Both the position numbers and the translations under genes were made by a program. A stretch of DNA of 64,000 nt from Microlunatus panaciterrae (GTDB taxonomy: Bacteria > Actinomycetota > Actinomycetes > Propionibacteriales > Propionibacteriaceae), in assembly GCF_016907535.1 (NCBI RefSeq), contig NZ_JAFBCF010000001.1, positions 558,001 to 622,000 of the forward strand. Reading direction: 5' to 3'. Each line of letters begins with the position of its first letter. Positions within the stretch are counted from its first letter, which is position 1. Below are positions 9,298 through 17,743 of the stretch, in pieces. The notes beneath the pieces are model-generated. The model saw only the letters and a program-made list of their open reading frames with translations, was not told the origin of the DNA and ran no database searches.

Positions 9298-10821
9298 TCA
9301 CAGCTCCAGCAGCTGGCCCGGCTCGGTGACGACGCCGGAGCCGGCGGCGTCGGTCAGCTCGATGACCAGGTCGGGCTGGGCCGCGAAGCCCGCCTCCAGC
9401 CGGGCGGACGCCTCCGCCCCGGTCCAGGTCAGCTCGATCCTGTCCTCCCCGAGCACCCGGTGGGAGAAGGTTCCGTCGAAGGCCCGGTGGTTCGAGCGCA
9501 GACGCACCAGTGCGAGCAGCGCCCGCGTCACGTCGCTGCGCAGCGCGTCGGCCGTCTCGTCCGCGTCGTAGACGTGCCGGTTCACGTCCCGGCCGTTCCC
9601 GGTCCGCGCGAACAGCTCGACGTCGTCGAGTCCGCCGAGCAGGCCCACATAGTAGAGCTGCGGCCGACCCGGCATCCACAGCTGCACCGCCCGGGCCACC
9701 AGATAGGTGGTCAGGTCGGCGCCGAGCGCGCTGAAGAAGGTGGCATTGATCTGATGCGGCATGGCGGCCCACTCCGGCACCACCGACGCGATCGCCGAAT
9801 GCCCGTTCGTCGCCGTCTCGGCGCGGGCGAAGATGGCCGTCATCTCCTCGAGGCTCAGCAGGCCGGGTTGGCCGCCACCGGGCCCGGCGTCGATCACGCC
9901 GATCCCGTCGTGGGTGTCGAGCACCGTGATGGCGTTCGAGGGCCGGATGTCCAGCCAGTGCGCGAGACGGTCGACCGTGTGCGTACCGAAGCCGTGCAGC
10001 AGCAGTGCAGGCAGGGCGAAGTCGTAGACCAGGTCCACTAGCGGTGCGATGGCCAGTTGCTGGCGGTAGTTGGCGTGCACCTCCACCAGGACGCGCAGTC
10101 CGATCTCGCGCGCCAGCGCCGTGATCTCACTGACAAAGTCCAGCGTCTGGGCGGTCATGAAGCTGTCGGTGCCTGGCGTCTTGACCGCGTAGCCGACGGC
10201 ATCGAGCCGGACGGTGGTGACCCCGCCGGTGCGCAGCACCGTGAGGATGCGACGCAGGTAGTCCTTGGCGCGGGGATGGTGCACATCCAGGTCGACCTGA
10301 CTGGGCAGGAACGTGGTCCAGACCAGGCGCCGCTGTCCGTCGGCGTGGCTGTAGGCGGTGAACGGCAGGCCGGGCCGCGGACGGTAGAAGGCGGTGATCT
10401 GCTGCTCGGTCCCCCCGTCCGGGAAGACCGTGGCGTAGGTGAGAAACATGCCGTCGTAGGGGGAGGCGTCGCTGAGCCGCAGCCAGTCGCGGAACTCGGC
10501 CGACTCACTGGAGACGTGGTTGACGATGAGGTCGGCGGTCACCTCACACCCCTTCGCCAGGGCACGAACCTGGTCCCAGTCGCCCAGCCTCGGGTCCACC
10601 TGCGCATGGTCCACCGGGTCGAAGCCGGCATCGGCGCCGTCGTAGGGCACGAAGAAGGGCAGGATGTGCACCCCGTCGAAGTCACTCAGCGGCCCTGCCA
10701 GCAGGTCCCCGAGTCGGGCCAGATCACCGCCCAGCCGATCGGCATAGGTCAGCAGCTCCACCCCGTGACCGCTGCGCGGCTCCACCGCCGCGCCCACGAC
10801 CGAACCACCCTGAGCATCCAT
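9298..10821 (-). CDS. GH13 sucrose-phosphorylase-like glycoside phosphorylase
   Basis: A 507-residue (beta/alpha)8 enzyme of the GH13 sucrose phosphorylase group (subfamily 18). The nucleophile is Asp207 in VRLDAVGYA, the acid/base Glu247 in LVEVHANY, and the transition-state pair His304-Asp305 in LDTHDGIGV. Spacing from nucleophile to acid/base (40) and on to the Asp (58) equals that I recall for Bifidobacterium sucrose phosphorylase (D192/E232/D290). GRDVNRHVYD near the C-terminal side is also characteristic. The family reversibly phosphorolyses an alpha-glucoside to glucose 1-phosphate. Members differ in acceptor (fructose, fructose 6-phosphate, glycerol, glycerate), and that cannot be settled here. 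There is no signal peptide, so it should be cytoplasmic. No sugar transporter is adjacent. Start ATG 10821. Confidence 0.85.
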   Translation of the reverse strand: MDAQGGSVVGAAVEPRSGHGVELLTYADRLGGDLARLGDLLAGPLSDFDGVHILPFFVPYDGADAGFDPVDHAQVDPRLGDWDQVRALAKGCEVTADLIVNHVSSESAEFRDWLRLSDASPYDGMFLTYATVFPDGGTEQQITAFYRPRPGLPFTAYSHADGQRRLVWTTFLPSQVDLDVHHPRAKDYLRRILTVLRTGGVTTVRLDAVGYAVKTPGTDSFMTAQTLDFVSEITALAREIGLRVLVEVHANYRQQLAIAPLVDLVYDFALPALLLHGFGTHTVDRLAHWLDIRPSNAITVLDTHDGIGVIDAGPGGGQPGLLSLEEMTAIFARAETATNGHSAIASVVPEWAAMPHQINATFFSALGADLTTYLVARAVQLWMPGRPQLYYVGLLGGLDDVELFARTGNGRDVNRHVYDADETADALRSDVTRALLALVRLRSNHRAFDGTFSHRVLGEDRIELTWTGAEASARLEAGFAAQPDLVIELTDAAGSGVVTEPGQLLEL

Positions 10822-11004
10822 GCGCGTCGTCCCTCCGGGTCTGGAGACAGACAGCGGGACCCGGCGAGTCCCGCCGCGGTCCTCAGCGTAGCGAGAAAGT
10901 GACCTTGGGCCCTCCAGAACCGACCATCCGCGTGCCTAGGGTGAGGAACGACCCCACCCCTGGCTACCGATCGATGGTGGCGGGGACCTCAGAAAGGGCT
11001 GACC

Positions 11005-11532
11005 ATGCCACCGCACTGCGACTCACTGGATGGGCCGGTCGTCACGGCGGCACGGGAGTCACTCGAGGCCGGCAGAGTCGACCTGGTGCTTCCGTTCGTG
11101 CCAGCGCAGGCGGAGGCGGAGGTCCGCGCGCTGTTCGACAGCGTGCTGCCGGTACGCCAGCAGGGCGATGCCGCCCGGGACGTGGCCGACCGGCTGTTCT
11201 TCGAGACGGTCGTGCGGCTTCACCGGGCGGGCGAGGGCGCCCCCTACACCGGTCTCCGGCCCGCCGGGCTCTCGGTCGGCCCGGTGATCCCGCTGGCGGA
11301 GCGGGCCATCCAGATCGGCTCACCGGACCCGGTGACCGACTTCCTCACCGGCGTGCTGCGGGATCAGCTGCAGCACCGGCTCGATCAGGTCTTAACGTTG
11401 GCGGCCGGTCGGGACCGTTCCGTCGAGGATGCACGGCGGTACGTGGAGGCGATGTTGGGCTTCGAGGTATACAGCCATCACCTGCTGCAGGCGATGCAGG
11501 CATCGACCCACGAAGGCAATGGACACGGTTGA
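11005..11532 (+). CDS. DUF6448 family protein
   Basis: A 175-residue soluble protein starting at ATG 11005 after AGAAAGGG. The opening MPPHCDSLDGPVV and the internal FVPAQAEAEV, HRAGEGAPYTGLRPAGL and IPLAERAI are the recurring signatures of DUF6448 as I remember it. Function is unknown; the conserved His/Cys/Asp at the N-terminus and later His residues would suit metal binding, but that is a guess. It is followed 12 bp later by a GNAT gene and then an APH(6)-like kinase, so the three may form an operon. Its divergent neighbour is the GH13 phosphorylase, 183 bp away. Confidence 0.75.
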   Translation: MPPHCDSLDGPVVTAARESLEAGRVDLVLPFVPAQAEAEVRALFDSVLPVRQQGDAARDVADRLFFETVVRLHRAGEGAPYTGLRPAGLSVGPVIPLAERAIQIGSPDPVTDFLTGVLRDQLQHRLDQVLTLAAGRDRSVEDARRYVEAMLGFEVYSHHLLQAMQASTHEGNGHG

Positions 11533-11544
11533 TAGTTTCGGTCC

Positions 11545-12042
11545 GTGCCCCCAGATGACCCGAGCGCGACCACGGTCAGGCCCATCGCCCCAGACGACGT
11601 GCCGGCCGTCGTCGACCTCTCCCTGAGGGCCTGGCGTCCGGTCTTCGAGTCGTTCGAGCGGGTCCTCGGGCCGGAGATCTACCAGCGCATCTATCCCGAC
11701 TGGCTGACCAGCCAGGCCGCCGCAGTCCGCGGCACCTGCGACGGGCCCCATGTCTGGGTGGCCGCGACGTCGCAGCGTCCGGTCGGCTTCGTCGCCGTCG
11801 ACGTCCGCGGCGACGACGCCCGGAGCGCCGAGGTCGACATGATCGCCGTCGATCCTGACCACCAGCGCAAGGGTGTCGCCACCGCACTGATCACGCACGC
11901 CCTTGATCAGCTGCGCAGCCTGGGGGTGGCGATCGCCGACATCGGCACCGGCGGTGACCCTGGCCATGCGGCGGCGCGCCGCACGTACGAGAAGGCGGGG
12001 TTCACCGCGCTGCCCCTGGTGCGCTACTACAAGGTTCTCTAG
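11545..12042 (+). CDS. GNAT family N-acetyltransferase
   Basis: A 165-residue single-domain acetyltransferase starting at GTG 11545. It shows the GNAT order: an N-terminal strand (VRPIAPDDVPAVVDLSLRAW), a central beta4 (AEVDMIAVDPDHQRKGVATA) with the Q-x-x-G-x-A acetyl-CoA loop, and the C-terminal YEKAGFTALPLVRYYKVL. The substrate is unknown. It sits 12 bp after the DUF6448 gene and 6 bp before the APH(6)-like kinase, probably one transcript. Sharing an operon with an antibiotic-kinase homologue could hint at small-molecule modification, but the evidence is only positional. Confidence 0.85.
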   Translation: MPPDDPSATTVRPIAPDDVPAVVDLSLRAWRPVFESFERVLGPEIYQRIYPDWLTSQAAAVRGTCDGPHVWVAATSQRPVGFVAVDVRGDDARSAEVDMIAVDPDHQRKGVATALITHALDQLRSLGVAIADIGTGGDPGHAAARRTYEKAGFTALPLVRYYKVL

Positions 12043-12048
12043 CAGCCG

Positions 12049-12990
12049 ATGGCCACTACCAAGATCATCGTCCCGGAGGGCCTGGCGGCCTCGCACGACA
12101 AGTATTTCGGTGCCGCCGGTCGAAAGTGGGTCGACGAGCTGCCGAAGCTGGCCGCTGACGGTCTGGACCGCTGGCAGCTGAGGCCCGATGGTGAGCCCAC
12201 CTTCGGCGCGGTCGCGCTGGTACTGCCGGTGGTGCGCGCCGACGAGACTCTGGCCGTGCTCAAGCTCCAGCCCGTCGACGAGGAGACGTGTGGTGAGCCG
12301 CTGGCTCTGACCAGCTGGGCCGGCCTGGGGGCGGTGAGCCTGCTGGAGCATGACGCCGGCTCGGGGTCGATGCTGCTGGAACGCCTCGACGCGACGCGCT
12401 CCTTGGCGAGTGTCGCTGACGATGCGGAGGCCCTGCAGGTGATCGCCGTGCTGCTGACCCGGCTGAACGCGGCGCCGGCACCCGCTGGTCTGCGTCGCCT
12501 GGCCGATCTGGCCGCGGCGATGCTGACCGAGGCGCCGCGCATCCTCGCAGAGCTTCCGGACGGGACTGACCGCCGGTTGCTGGTGGCCTGTGCGGATCAC
12601 CTCCGCGAGCTGCTGACCGAACCGGTCGAGGAACGTTTGCTGCACTGGGATCTGCACTACTTCAACGTGCTGGCGTCGCTCGGGGATCAGCAGGAACCCT
12701 GGCGGGTGATCGATCCGAAACCGCTCGTTGGTGATCCCGGCTTCGAGCTGCTGCCGGCGTTGTGGAACCGGTGGGACGAGGTGGTCGCCACCGGGAACGT
12801 GACCCGGGCGGTCCTCCACCGGTTTGACCTGATGACCGACATCACGGGCCTGGACCGGTCACGGGCTCGGGCCTGGACGCTGGCCCGGGTGCTGCAGAAC
12901 GCGCTCTGGGACCTCGGCAAGTTTGGCGAGACGGCGGTGCAGCCGTCGCATCGGGCGATTGCGCAGTCCCTGCTCGGCCGCGACAGCTGA
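12049..12990 (+). CDS. Aminoglycoside/hydroxyurea phosphotransferase family kinase (APH(6)-like)
   Basis: A 313-residue kinase-fold protein of the aminoglycoside 6-phosphotransferase / hydroxyurea-resistance family (streptomycin 6-kinase type). The catalytic loop is LLHWDLHYFNVLAS (Asp as base, Asn as metal ligand) and the DFG equivalent is VIDPKPLVGDP. The N-lobe lysine is in LAVLKLQPVDEE. Chromosomal members in actinomycetes are often uncharacterised and need not confer resistance. ATG 12049 lies 6 bp after the stop of the GNAT gene, so the two are probably coupled. There is no sign of recent transfer: GC and codon use are like the neighbours. Confidence 0.85.
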   Translation: MATTKIIVPEGLAASHDKYFGAAGRKWVDELPKLAADGLDRWQLRPDGEPTFGAVALVLPVVRADETLAVLKLQPVDEETCGEPLALTSWAGLGAVSLLEHDAGSGSMLLERLDATRSLASVADDAEALQVIAVLLTRLNAAPAPAGLRRLADLAAAMLTEAPRILAELPDGTDRRLLVACADHLRELLTEPVEERLLHWDLHYFNVLASLGDQQEPWRVIDPKPLVGDPGFELLPALWNRWDEVVATGNVTRAVLHRFDLMTDITGLDRSRARAWTLARVLQNALWDLGKFGETAVQPSHRAIAQSLLGRDS

Positions 12991-13140
12991 ACCGCCTGCG
13001 CTCAGAAGGCCTGTCGAGTCTGTCGGAAGCTCCGGCGCCGAACTGCTTGCGCCGGCCAGAACGCCGATGCATCCTCGATGCAGAGACCATCGCCGCCGGC
13101 CTGCCGGCCGCGAGGCTGTGTTGTTTTGGGGGGAGTCCAG

Positions 13141-13722
13141 ATGCCAGCTACCGATCCGCTCTCACGCGTCGAGTCGACCCTGAGAGGATTGTGGGTGCGA
13201 GCCCGCGAATCCCTTCGAACGCCTACCGTTCCGGACTATTCGCCTGCCCCGGACGAGCCCCGGGACGTGCGGCTGCGGCAGTTGGACCGGGTGCGCGACG
13301 CCCTCGAGCAGGCCCGTGCCGTGATCGCCCGCGACGGCTGGACCAGCGGCGCCTGGTTCACCGTCGAGTCTTCGTCGGGGGCGCGCCAGGCGGCGCCCTC
13401 GGAGGCGTACGCCCTCCTGGACCCGAGGTCCACGGTGGTGAGCGCCTGCCTGGTGGGCACGTTGCTGCGGCTGGCCGACGACCCCGACCGGGCCACGTCG
13501 GTCCGCGACGTCCGAGCCTGCGTCGACGAGCTGTACGAGGCGACCCACGAACAGATGGGTCACAGCCCTAGGCCTGCCGGCAGGTCCTTTCCGGTGACCG
13601 AGCAGCGTGCCCGGCTGCAGGCCGTGACCGCCTGGAACGACGCGCCCGGACGCACCCGCGAACAGGTGCTCGACGTGCTGGATCGCGCCATCTCCCGCAC
13701 CATCGTCGCCGCCTGCAGCTGA
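13141..13722 (+). CDS. DUF6197-like protein
   Basis: A 193-residue soluble protein starting at ATG 13141 behind GGGGGGAG. The centre (VIARDGWTSGAWFT, then YALLDPRSTVVSACLVGTLL) and the C-terminal VTAWNDAPGRTREQVLDVLD resemble DUF6197, a small actinobacterial family of unknown function built round a DGW...G motif and a WND(A)P motif. No catalytic residues can be named. It is a single gene flanked by a 150-bp upstream gap and by a convergent DUF4177 gene. An upstream in-frame extension to 13078 is possible but lacks a ribosome-binding site. Confidence 0.65.
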   Translation: MPATDPLSRVESTLRGLWVRARESLRTPTVPDYSPAPDEPRDVRLRQLDRVRDALEQARAVIARDGWTSGAWFTVESSSGARQAAPSEAYALLDPRSTVVSACLVGTLLRLADDPDRATSVRDVRACVDELYEATHEQMGHSPRPAGRSFPVTEQRARLQAVTAWNDAPGRTREQVLDVLDRAISRTIVAACS

Positions 13723-13813
13723 CGGACCGGGCACTGTGCTCGCGGTGCACCACAGACGGCGTGAACTCGGCTGACCCGGCGGAGCGGCGGCTGCGCAGGT
13801 GGGCGGTCGGCGC

Positions 13814-14044
13814 CTACGGCGCCGTGTCTGCCGCGCCCCGCTCTCGCTCGAAGATCAGTTCGTAGTACTTGGCGGCGCCATAGATGGCCATGCCGGGGGC
13901 GAAGACCTGGACAAGTCGCCAGCCCTGCTGGGCATGTTCCTCCACGACAGACTGATAGGCCTTCACCTTCCGAGCACGTACACCGAAGATCGCCGAGCCG
14001 CGGCCTTCTCCAAGTCGGACGAACTTGTATTCGTAGGTGATCAT
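13814..14044 (-). CDS. DUF4177 small protein
   Basis: A 76-residue protein (start MITYEYKFVRLG) of the DUF4177 type: the pattern YEYKFVR, then EEHAQQGWRLVQVFAPG, then YYELIFERE is diagnostic. The function is unknown; the family has a compact alpha/beta fold and is common as a single small gene in many bacteria. ATG 14044 is preceded by GGACCGGGGAATGCC, a modest ribosome-binding site. There is no operon partner; the serine hydrolase gene starts divergently 170 bp away. Confidence 0.8.
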   Translation of the reverse strand: MITYEYKFVRLGEGRGSAIFGVRARKVKAYQSVVEEHAQQGWRLVQVFAPGMAIYGAAKYYELIFERERGAADTAP

Positions 14045-14214
14045 GGCATTCCCCGGTCCTCCTGGTCGATGTCGTCATGCTGCTGACGGTTCGCCGTGAC
14101 GACAAGAGACGTTGGTCCCGGACAGACTCTGCGAAGCGACTCGGCCACGCGCACCGCCTCGCTAGCCCAGGGTCGTGGCGGCTTTCCGCATCAGGGCTCG
14201 GTACGGTGCCTGTC

Positions 14215-15180
14215 ATGGAGGCGGCGAAGAGGTGTTCGGGCACGGCACGCGTCGTGCGGGGCGCCGAAGTGGTGCAGGAGCTTTCGGTCGGCGTGCTGGA
14301 TGGACCCGGCGGCGAGGTGTGTTGGCCCGGGATGCGGGCGCAGGCGTGCTCGATCAGCAAGCTCGTCATGTCCATTGCGGTGCTCAAGCTGGCGGAACTT
14401 CGTGAGCTGCACCTGCAGGAGCCGATCGCACGGTGGGTGACGGTCCCACCGCAGTGGTCGGCGATCACCCTGCACCAACTCCTCAGCCACACTTCCGGAC
14501 TCGGCCACTGGGGAGACGTGCCGGGTCTCCCCCGGTTGTTGACAGCTCCTCCTCCGCGCGAGGAGCTCGTCGCCTTGATCACCCGGGCACCGCTGGTTCA
14601 CTCGCCAGGAGATGCCTGGTGCTACAGCGGCCCGGGTTACGTGTTCACCTCGCTGGTGATCGAGGCTGCCACAGGTGGACCCTACGCAGAGGTGGCGACC
14701 GAGCTCGTCCTCGCCCCGGCTGGTATGACCCAAACGACCTCCGGCGAGAGTCTGGTCGGTCGGGCCGGTGTAGCCATGGGCCATGTCGGCGGCGACCCTC
14801 AGCACCTGCACCCCGGCTTTGCTGCGGTCGACGGGTCCGGTGATCTCTGGACGACCACAGCGGACCTTATTCGCCTCAACCAGGCGCTCCGCGCAGGCGA
14901 GCTTCTGAAGCCAGCGACGGCTGCCCAGCTGTGGACCGCGCACGCAGAGCTGAACAAGACCGCCGACGCCGCCGCCGTCATACAGATGTCGGCGTATGGG
15001 TATGGAACGTTCTTAGGTCAGATCAACAACCGCAACGCGCGCATCACGCCCGGGGACGGCCCCGGCTACCAGACGCTGCTGGCCTATCTGCCTGACCAGG
15101 ACCTCGACATCGCCATCCTCTGCAATGAAGACGCCCCCAGTATCGACGCAGCACTCGACATGTTGACCTCGCTTCGTTGA
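14215..15180 (+). CDS. Serine hydrolase, beta-lactamase/penicillin-binding-protein fold
   Basis: A 321-residue serine hydrolase of the class C beta-lactamase / esterase superfamily. The S-x-x-K motif is Ser46-Ile-Ser-Lys49 (CSISKLVMS). The HQLLSHTSGLG stretch is typical. YSGPGYVF takes the place of the Y-x-N motif, with Gly instead of Asn, a pattern more usual in esterases and peptidases than in true beta-lactamases. There is no evident signal peptide, so a cytoplasmic esterase or D-aminopeptidase-like role is likelier than antibiotic hydrolysis. The frame is open further upstream to 14077, but ATG 14215 gives the family's usual beginning. A hairpin (GCGAGGT/ACCTCGC, 15186-15203) follows the stop. 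Confidence 0.8.
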   Translation: MEAAKRCSGTARVVRGAEVVQELSVGVLDGPGGEVCWPGMRAQACSISKLVMSIAVLKLAELRELHLQEPIARWVTVPPQWSAITLHQLLSHTSGLGHWGDVPGLPRLLTAPPPREELVALITRAPLVHSPGDAWCYSGPGYVFTSLVIEAATGGPYAEVATELVLAPAGMTQTTSGESLVGRAGVAMGHVGGDPQHLHPGFAAVDGSGDLWTTTADLIRLNQALRAGELLKPATAAQLWTAHAELNKTADAAAVIQMSAYGYGTFLGQINNRNARITPGDGPGYQTLLAYLPDQDLDIAILCNEDAPSIDAALDMLTSLR

Positions 15181-15313
15181 GGCGCGCGAGGTATGGACCT
15201 CGCAGGGGCATTCTGGTCAGCACCACACCTATGGGTCCAGGGGTGTCAGGCACGCCGTTGGCCAGCGATGCCTTCGAGCGCAAGACCGATCCCATTGGAC
15301 CTATGGCCCACAG

Positions 15314-15348
15314 AAAAACTGCAGGTCCGCCCAAGAGCAGACCTGCAG
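15314..15348 (-). terminator. Intrinsic terminator of the tmRNA gene
   Basis: On the minus strand, 43 bases beyond the tmRNA 3' end, CTGCAGGTC and GACCTGCAG form a perfect 9-bp stem that extends inward by a T-G wobble and two GC pairs, leaving a 6-base loop. TTTTTCTG follows at once. This is a classical Rho-independent terminator, unusual in such a GC-rich genome. Confidence 0.85.
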
Positions 15349-15390
15349 AATTTCGCGAACAGATCCTCGCTATTTCGCGAAGACCCTGAG

Positions 15391-15757
15391 TGGAGGTGGC
15401 GGGAATCGAACCCGCGTCCTCGAGCGACGAACCAGGACTTCTCCGGGCGCAGCCAGCTAGCAGATTTTCTTAGCCCCCACACTCACGCTGGCAAGGTGTG
15501 AGACAGGCTCAGCCGCTGTTGCTTTCCCTATCAGGCCCTGCGGCCATTCCTGACAGGTAAGCCTCCTTGATGAGGCCAGGGTCCGGGACGGAGGCGCTCC
15601 CGGTCTGACCCTTCGGTCACTGCTTAAGCAGCGAGAGCGAAGTCAGTGCGCTTAGAGTTGGCACTTATTGGTTTCCAAGGAACGTTAACGAGATAACCCT
15701 GGATTCTCGGCCCGCTTCTCCTGGGACTATCGTCCCAAGTCGAAACCGATCACCCCC
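15391..15757 (-). ncRNA. ssrA: Transfer-messenger RNA (tmRNA)
   Basis: Rescues stalled ribosomes with SmpB (gene at 20460-20933). The mature 5' end GGGGGTGATCGG at 15757 pairs with CACCTCC at the 3' end (15392-15398) to give a 7-bp acceptor stem with one G-U pair. The T arm GCGGG-TTCGATT-CCCGC is intact and the discriminator base is A at 15391. The next bases are CTC, so CCA is not encoded and must be added. The tag reading frame is at 15662-15624: resume codon GCC, encoding ANSKRTDFALAA and then TAA. The ALAA end is the usual proteolysis signal. An AT-rich box (AATTTAATA) directly upstream of the 5' end is a probable -10 element. Length is about 367 nt. Confidence 0.95.
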
Positions 15758-15867
15758 TATTAAATTGTGCTCCGCTGCCGGCCGTACGCCCTGGGGCGTC
15801 GTGCTCGGCGGCGACTTTCCACTCTACCTGCTTGTAACGCCGGACCGCACCTTCTTTGTTCCGGCGG

Positions 15868-16473
15868 TCACTTCTCCGACAGGATCTCCAGCTTCACCAC
15901 GGACTTGACCGGGTTGCGCCAGTCCTCGCCCTGCAGCGCCTTGGCGCCGCCGACGATGGTCAGCACGAACCAGCCGAGGCCCATGAACGGGAAGATCCAG
16001 TCGAAGATGTCGCCGGGCACCATGGCGTTCACGATGCCGGCCAGAGCGAAGGCGATCACCGAGATGACCTGGAAGTTGAACGCCTTGGCCGCCTCCCGTC
16101 GGGCGTAGCTGCCCGCGTTCGACAGGGCGAACACCAGTCCCGGACCGAAGATCCACAGGAAGAAGACCGAGAAGTGTGCGAACGCGGCGGCACCGCGGCC
16201 CACCTTCTGCTGCGTCTCGGGCCGGACCAGTGGCTGGTAGGCGGGGTGAATCCCGAGTGCGGTGGACGTGGTCGGCACCTGGACCAGACCGTAGAAGGCC
16301 TGGTTGAGGTCCTTGCGCGTCACCGCGGAGATGACCTGACCGATCCGGGCGTCAAACTCGCTCTCGGTGATCCGACCGTCGGCGTAGGCCTCCTGGAGCC
16401 AGTGCTCAGCGCGCACGCGCTGCTCCGGCGTGACATGCATCCTGAGGCTGGGATGCTCATACGTGGCGTTCAT
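15868..16473 (-). CDS. DUF1707 and DUF4870 domain membrane protein
   Basis: A 201-residue protein. Residues ~10-60 (MHVTPEQRVRAEHWLQEAYADGRIT, E-FDARI) are a DUF1707 SHOCT-like domain common in actinomycetes. Residues ~95-195 are a DUF4870 domain with about four membrane segments (FSVFFLWIFGPGLVFAL, FNFQVISVIAFALAGIV, MVPGDIFDWIFPFMGLGWF). Function is unknown. ATG 16473 was chosen because DUF1707 proteins begin just before this motif; the longer open frame upstream has no homology. The gene lies between tmRNA and the divergent FKBP gene. Confidence 0.82.
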   Translation of the reverse strand: MNATYEHPSLRMHVTPEQRVRAEHWLQEAYADGRITESEFDARIGQVISAVTRKDLNQAFYGLVQVPTTSTALGIHPAYQPLVRPETQQKVGRGAAAFAHFSVFFLWIFGPGLVFALSNAGSYARREAAKAFNFQVISVIAFALAGIVNAMVPGDIFDWIFPFMGLGWFVLTIVGGAKALQGEDWRNPVKSVVKLEILSEK

Positions 16474-16563
16474 GCTGACAAGCCTGCCCCCGCTGAAGGG
16501 TGAAAACCATCCGGCACTCCCCTGGATCGACCCCGAGGGAATCCGGCCGCTACGTTGGTGGGC

Positions 16564-16935
16564 ATGACCGAGAAACCAGAGATCGACTTTCCCGACGGCC
16601 CTCCCCCGGCAGACCTGGAGATCACCGACATCACCGTCGGCGACGGCGCCGAAGCGACCCCGGGCAGCAGTGTCCTGGTCCACTATGTCGGCGTCGCGCA
16701 CAGCACCGGCGAGGAGTTCGACGCCTCCTACAACCGCGGCGCACCCCTCGACTTCCCGCTCGGCGCCGGCCGGGTCATCCAGGGCTGGGACCGGGGCGTG
16801 GCCGGGATGAAGGTCGGCGGCCGCCGCCAGCTCGTCATCCCGCCGCACCTGGCGTACGGCGATCGCGGCGCCGGCGGCGTGATCAAGCCGGGTGAGACGC
16901 TGATCTTCGTCGTCGACCTGGTCGACGTCCGCTGA
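16564..16935 (+). CDS. FKBP-type peptidyl-prolyl cis-trans isomerase
   Basis: A 123-residue single-domain FKBP catalysing proline cis-trans isomerisation. Family residues are all visible: VLVHYVG, GEEFDASYNRG, FPLGAGRVIQGWDRGVAGMKVGGRRQL (broken here only for description), IPPHLAYGDRGAGG and LIFVVDLVDV. There is no signal peptide or lipobox, so the protein is cytoplasmic. ATG 16564 is preferred over TTG 16555 or GTG 16558 because MTEKPEIDFPDGPPPADLEI is the conserved start of actinobacterial homologues. The convergent COG2345-type regulator gene ends 10 bp beyond its stop. Confidence 0.93.
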   Translation: MTEKPEIDFPDGPPPADLEITDITVGDGAEATPGSSVLVHYVGVAHSTGEEFDASYNRGAPLDFPLGAGRVIQGWDRGVAGMKVGGRRQLVIPPHLAYGDRGAGGVIKPGETLIFVVDLVDVR

Positions 16936-16945
16936 CCCTGGTCCG

Positions 16946-17671
16946 TCACCGCGTCGTCTCCCCAGGACCGGAAGGGGCTAGCACCAGCCGGCAACAGCCG
17001 GGGTCCGAGAACGGCAGCAGCTCGGCCCGGTGGCCGTCGACCTGCCACTGCTCGAGAGCCCCCTGCACGATGCCCAGGTGAACCCTGCACACGACGTCGG
17101 GATAGCGGCGGGCGGTGTCGAGCAGCGGGCAGCGGGTCAGGCTCACCTCGGTGGCCTGCGGGTCGGCCTCGGGGCCGAAGCCGAGGTCGGCCAGCAGCGC
17201 CACCAGGTGCCGCCGTCCAGATTCGGGCCTGCCATCCGGCGGACCACCCTTGGTCCGGGCCAGATCGCGGCCCCACTCCTCGCCGGCTGCGATGGCCACC
17301 GGCACCGGATCGCCGGGACCGTGATGGATCGCCGCCGCGAGCGCGGACGCCAGTCCGGCGTACTCCATCACCGTGGCCGCCTCCCCGGTGGCCTCGTACA
17401 GCTGCGCCGGGCGGCCACGACCGCTGGGCGCGGCCCGCTGCCGACGTACCCGGCCCTCGGACTCGAGCGCCTCCAGGTGCTCGCGCAGCGTGTTGATGTG
17501 CAGTGACGTGAGCTCGCTCAGCGCCGCCAGGGTGAGCGGGCGTCCGGAGCGAAGCAGCGCATCCATGACCGCGCGGCGCGAGTCCGAAATGGCCGGCTCG
17601 GCCGACGCGGGCGGAGTCGGCAGAGGTCCCAGCGGTACGCCCGGCTCCTGCACCGGCCTGCTATTTTTCAC
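16946..17671 (-). CDS. COG2345-type winged-helix regulator with Cys-rich C-terminus
   Basis: A 241-residue regulator. Residues ~30-90 form a winged helix (VMDALLRSGRPLTLAALSEL, INTLREHLEALESEGRVRR). The C-terminal part carries four Cys in the pattern CPLL, VVCRVH and GCCRLV, as in the COG2345/SufR group, where such Cys can bind an Fe-S cluster. It is divergent from a hemerythrin-DUF2249 gene with only 72 bp between them, so it is likely to control that gene in response to O2, NO or redox state. This is inference from context. The start is GTG 17671; GTG 17677 in the same frame is equally possible, and the lack of a Shine-Dalgarno plus an AT-rich box 15-20 bp upstream would suit a leaderless transcript. 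Confidence 0.78.
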   Translation of the reverse strand: MKNSRPVQEPGVPLGPLPTPPASAEPAISDSRRAVMDALLRSGRPLTLAALSELTSLHINTLREHLEALESEGRVRRQRAAPSGRGRPAQLYEATGEAATVMEYAGLASALAAAIHHGPGDPVPVAIAAGEEWGRDLARTKGGPPDGRPESGRRHLVALLADLGFGPEADPQATEVSLTRCPLLDTARRYPDVVCRVHLGIVQGALEQWQVDGHRAELLPFSDPGCCRLVLAPSGPGETTR

Positions 17672-17743
17672 GGACACAAGTGTAGTAAAATAAGCGACAC
17701 GTCGCCACCTCGGTGACGTAGCCGCTATCGGAGGCCGCCCACC
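17672..17743. promoter_or_regulatory. Divergent promoter region, regulator / hemerythrin
   Basis: This 72-bp spacer is strikingly AT-rich at 17681-17692 (TGTAGTAAAATA) in an otherwise GC-rich setting. An imperfect dyad ACAC-AA-GTGT lies at 17674-17683, next to the regulator start. TATTTT on the minus strand is a plausible -10 box. It probably holds both promoters and an operator; no binding site consensus is recognised. Confidence 0.5.

Noticed and set aside
12049-12990. Acquired aminoglycoside resistance gene
   Set aside because: Kinase motifs fit the APH family, but GC, codon use and neighbours are chromosomal and no mobile element is near; resistance cannot be claimed. The same holds for 45808-46539.
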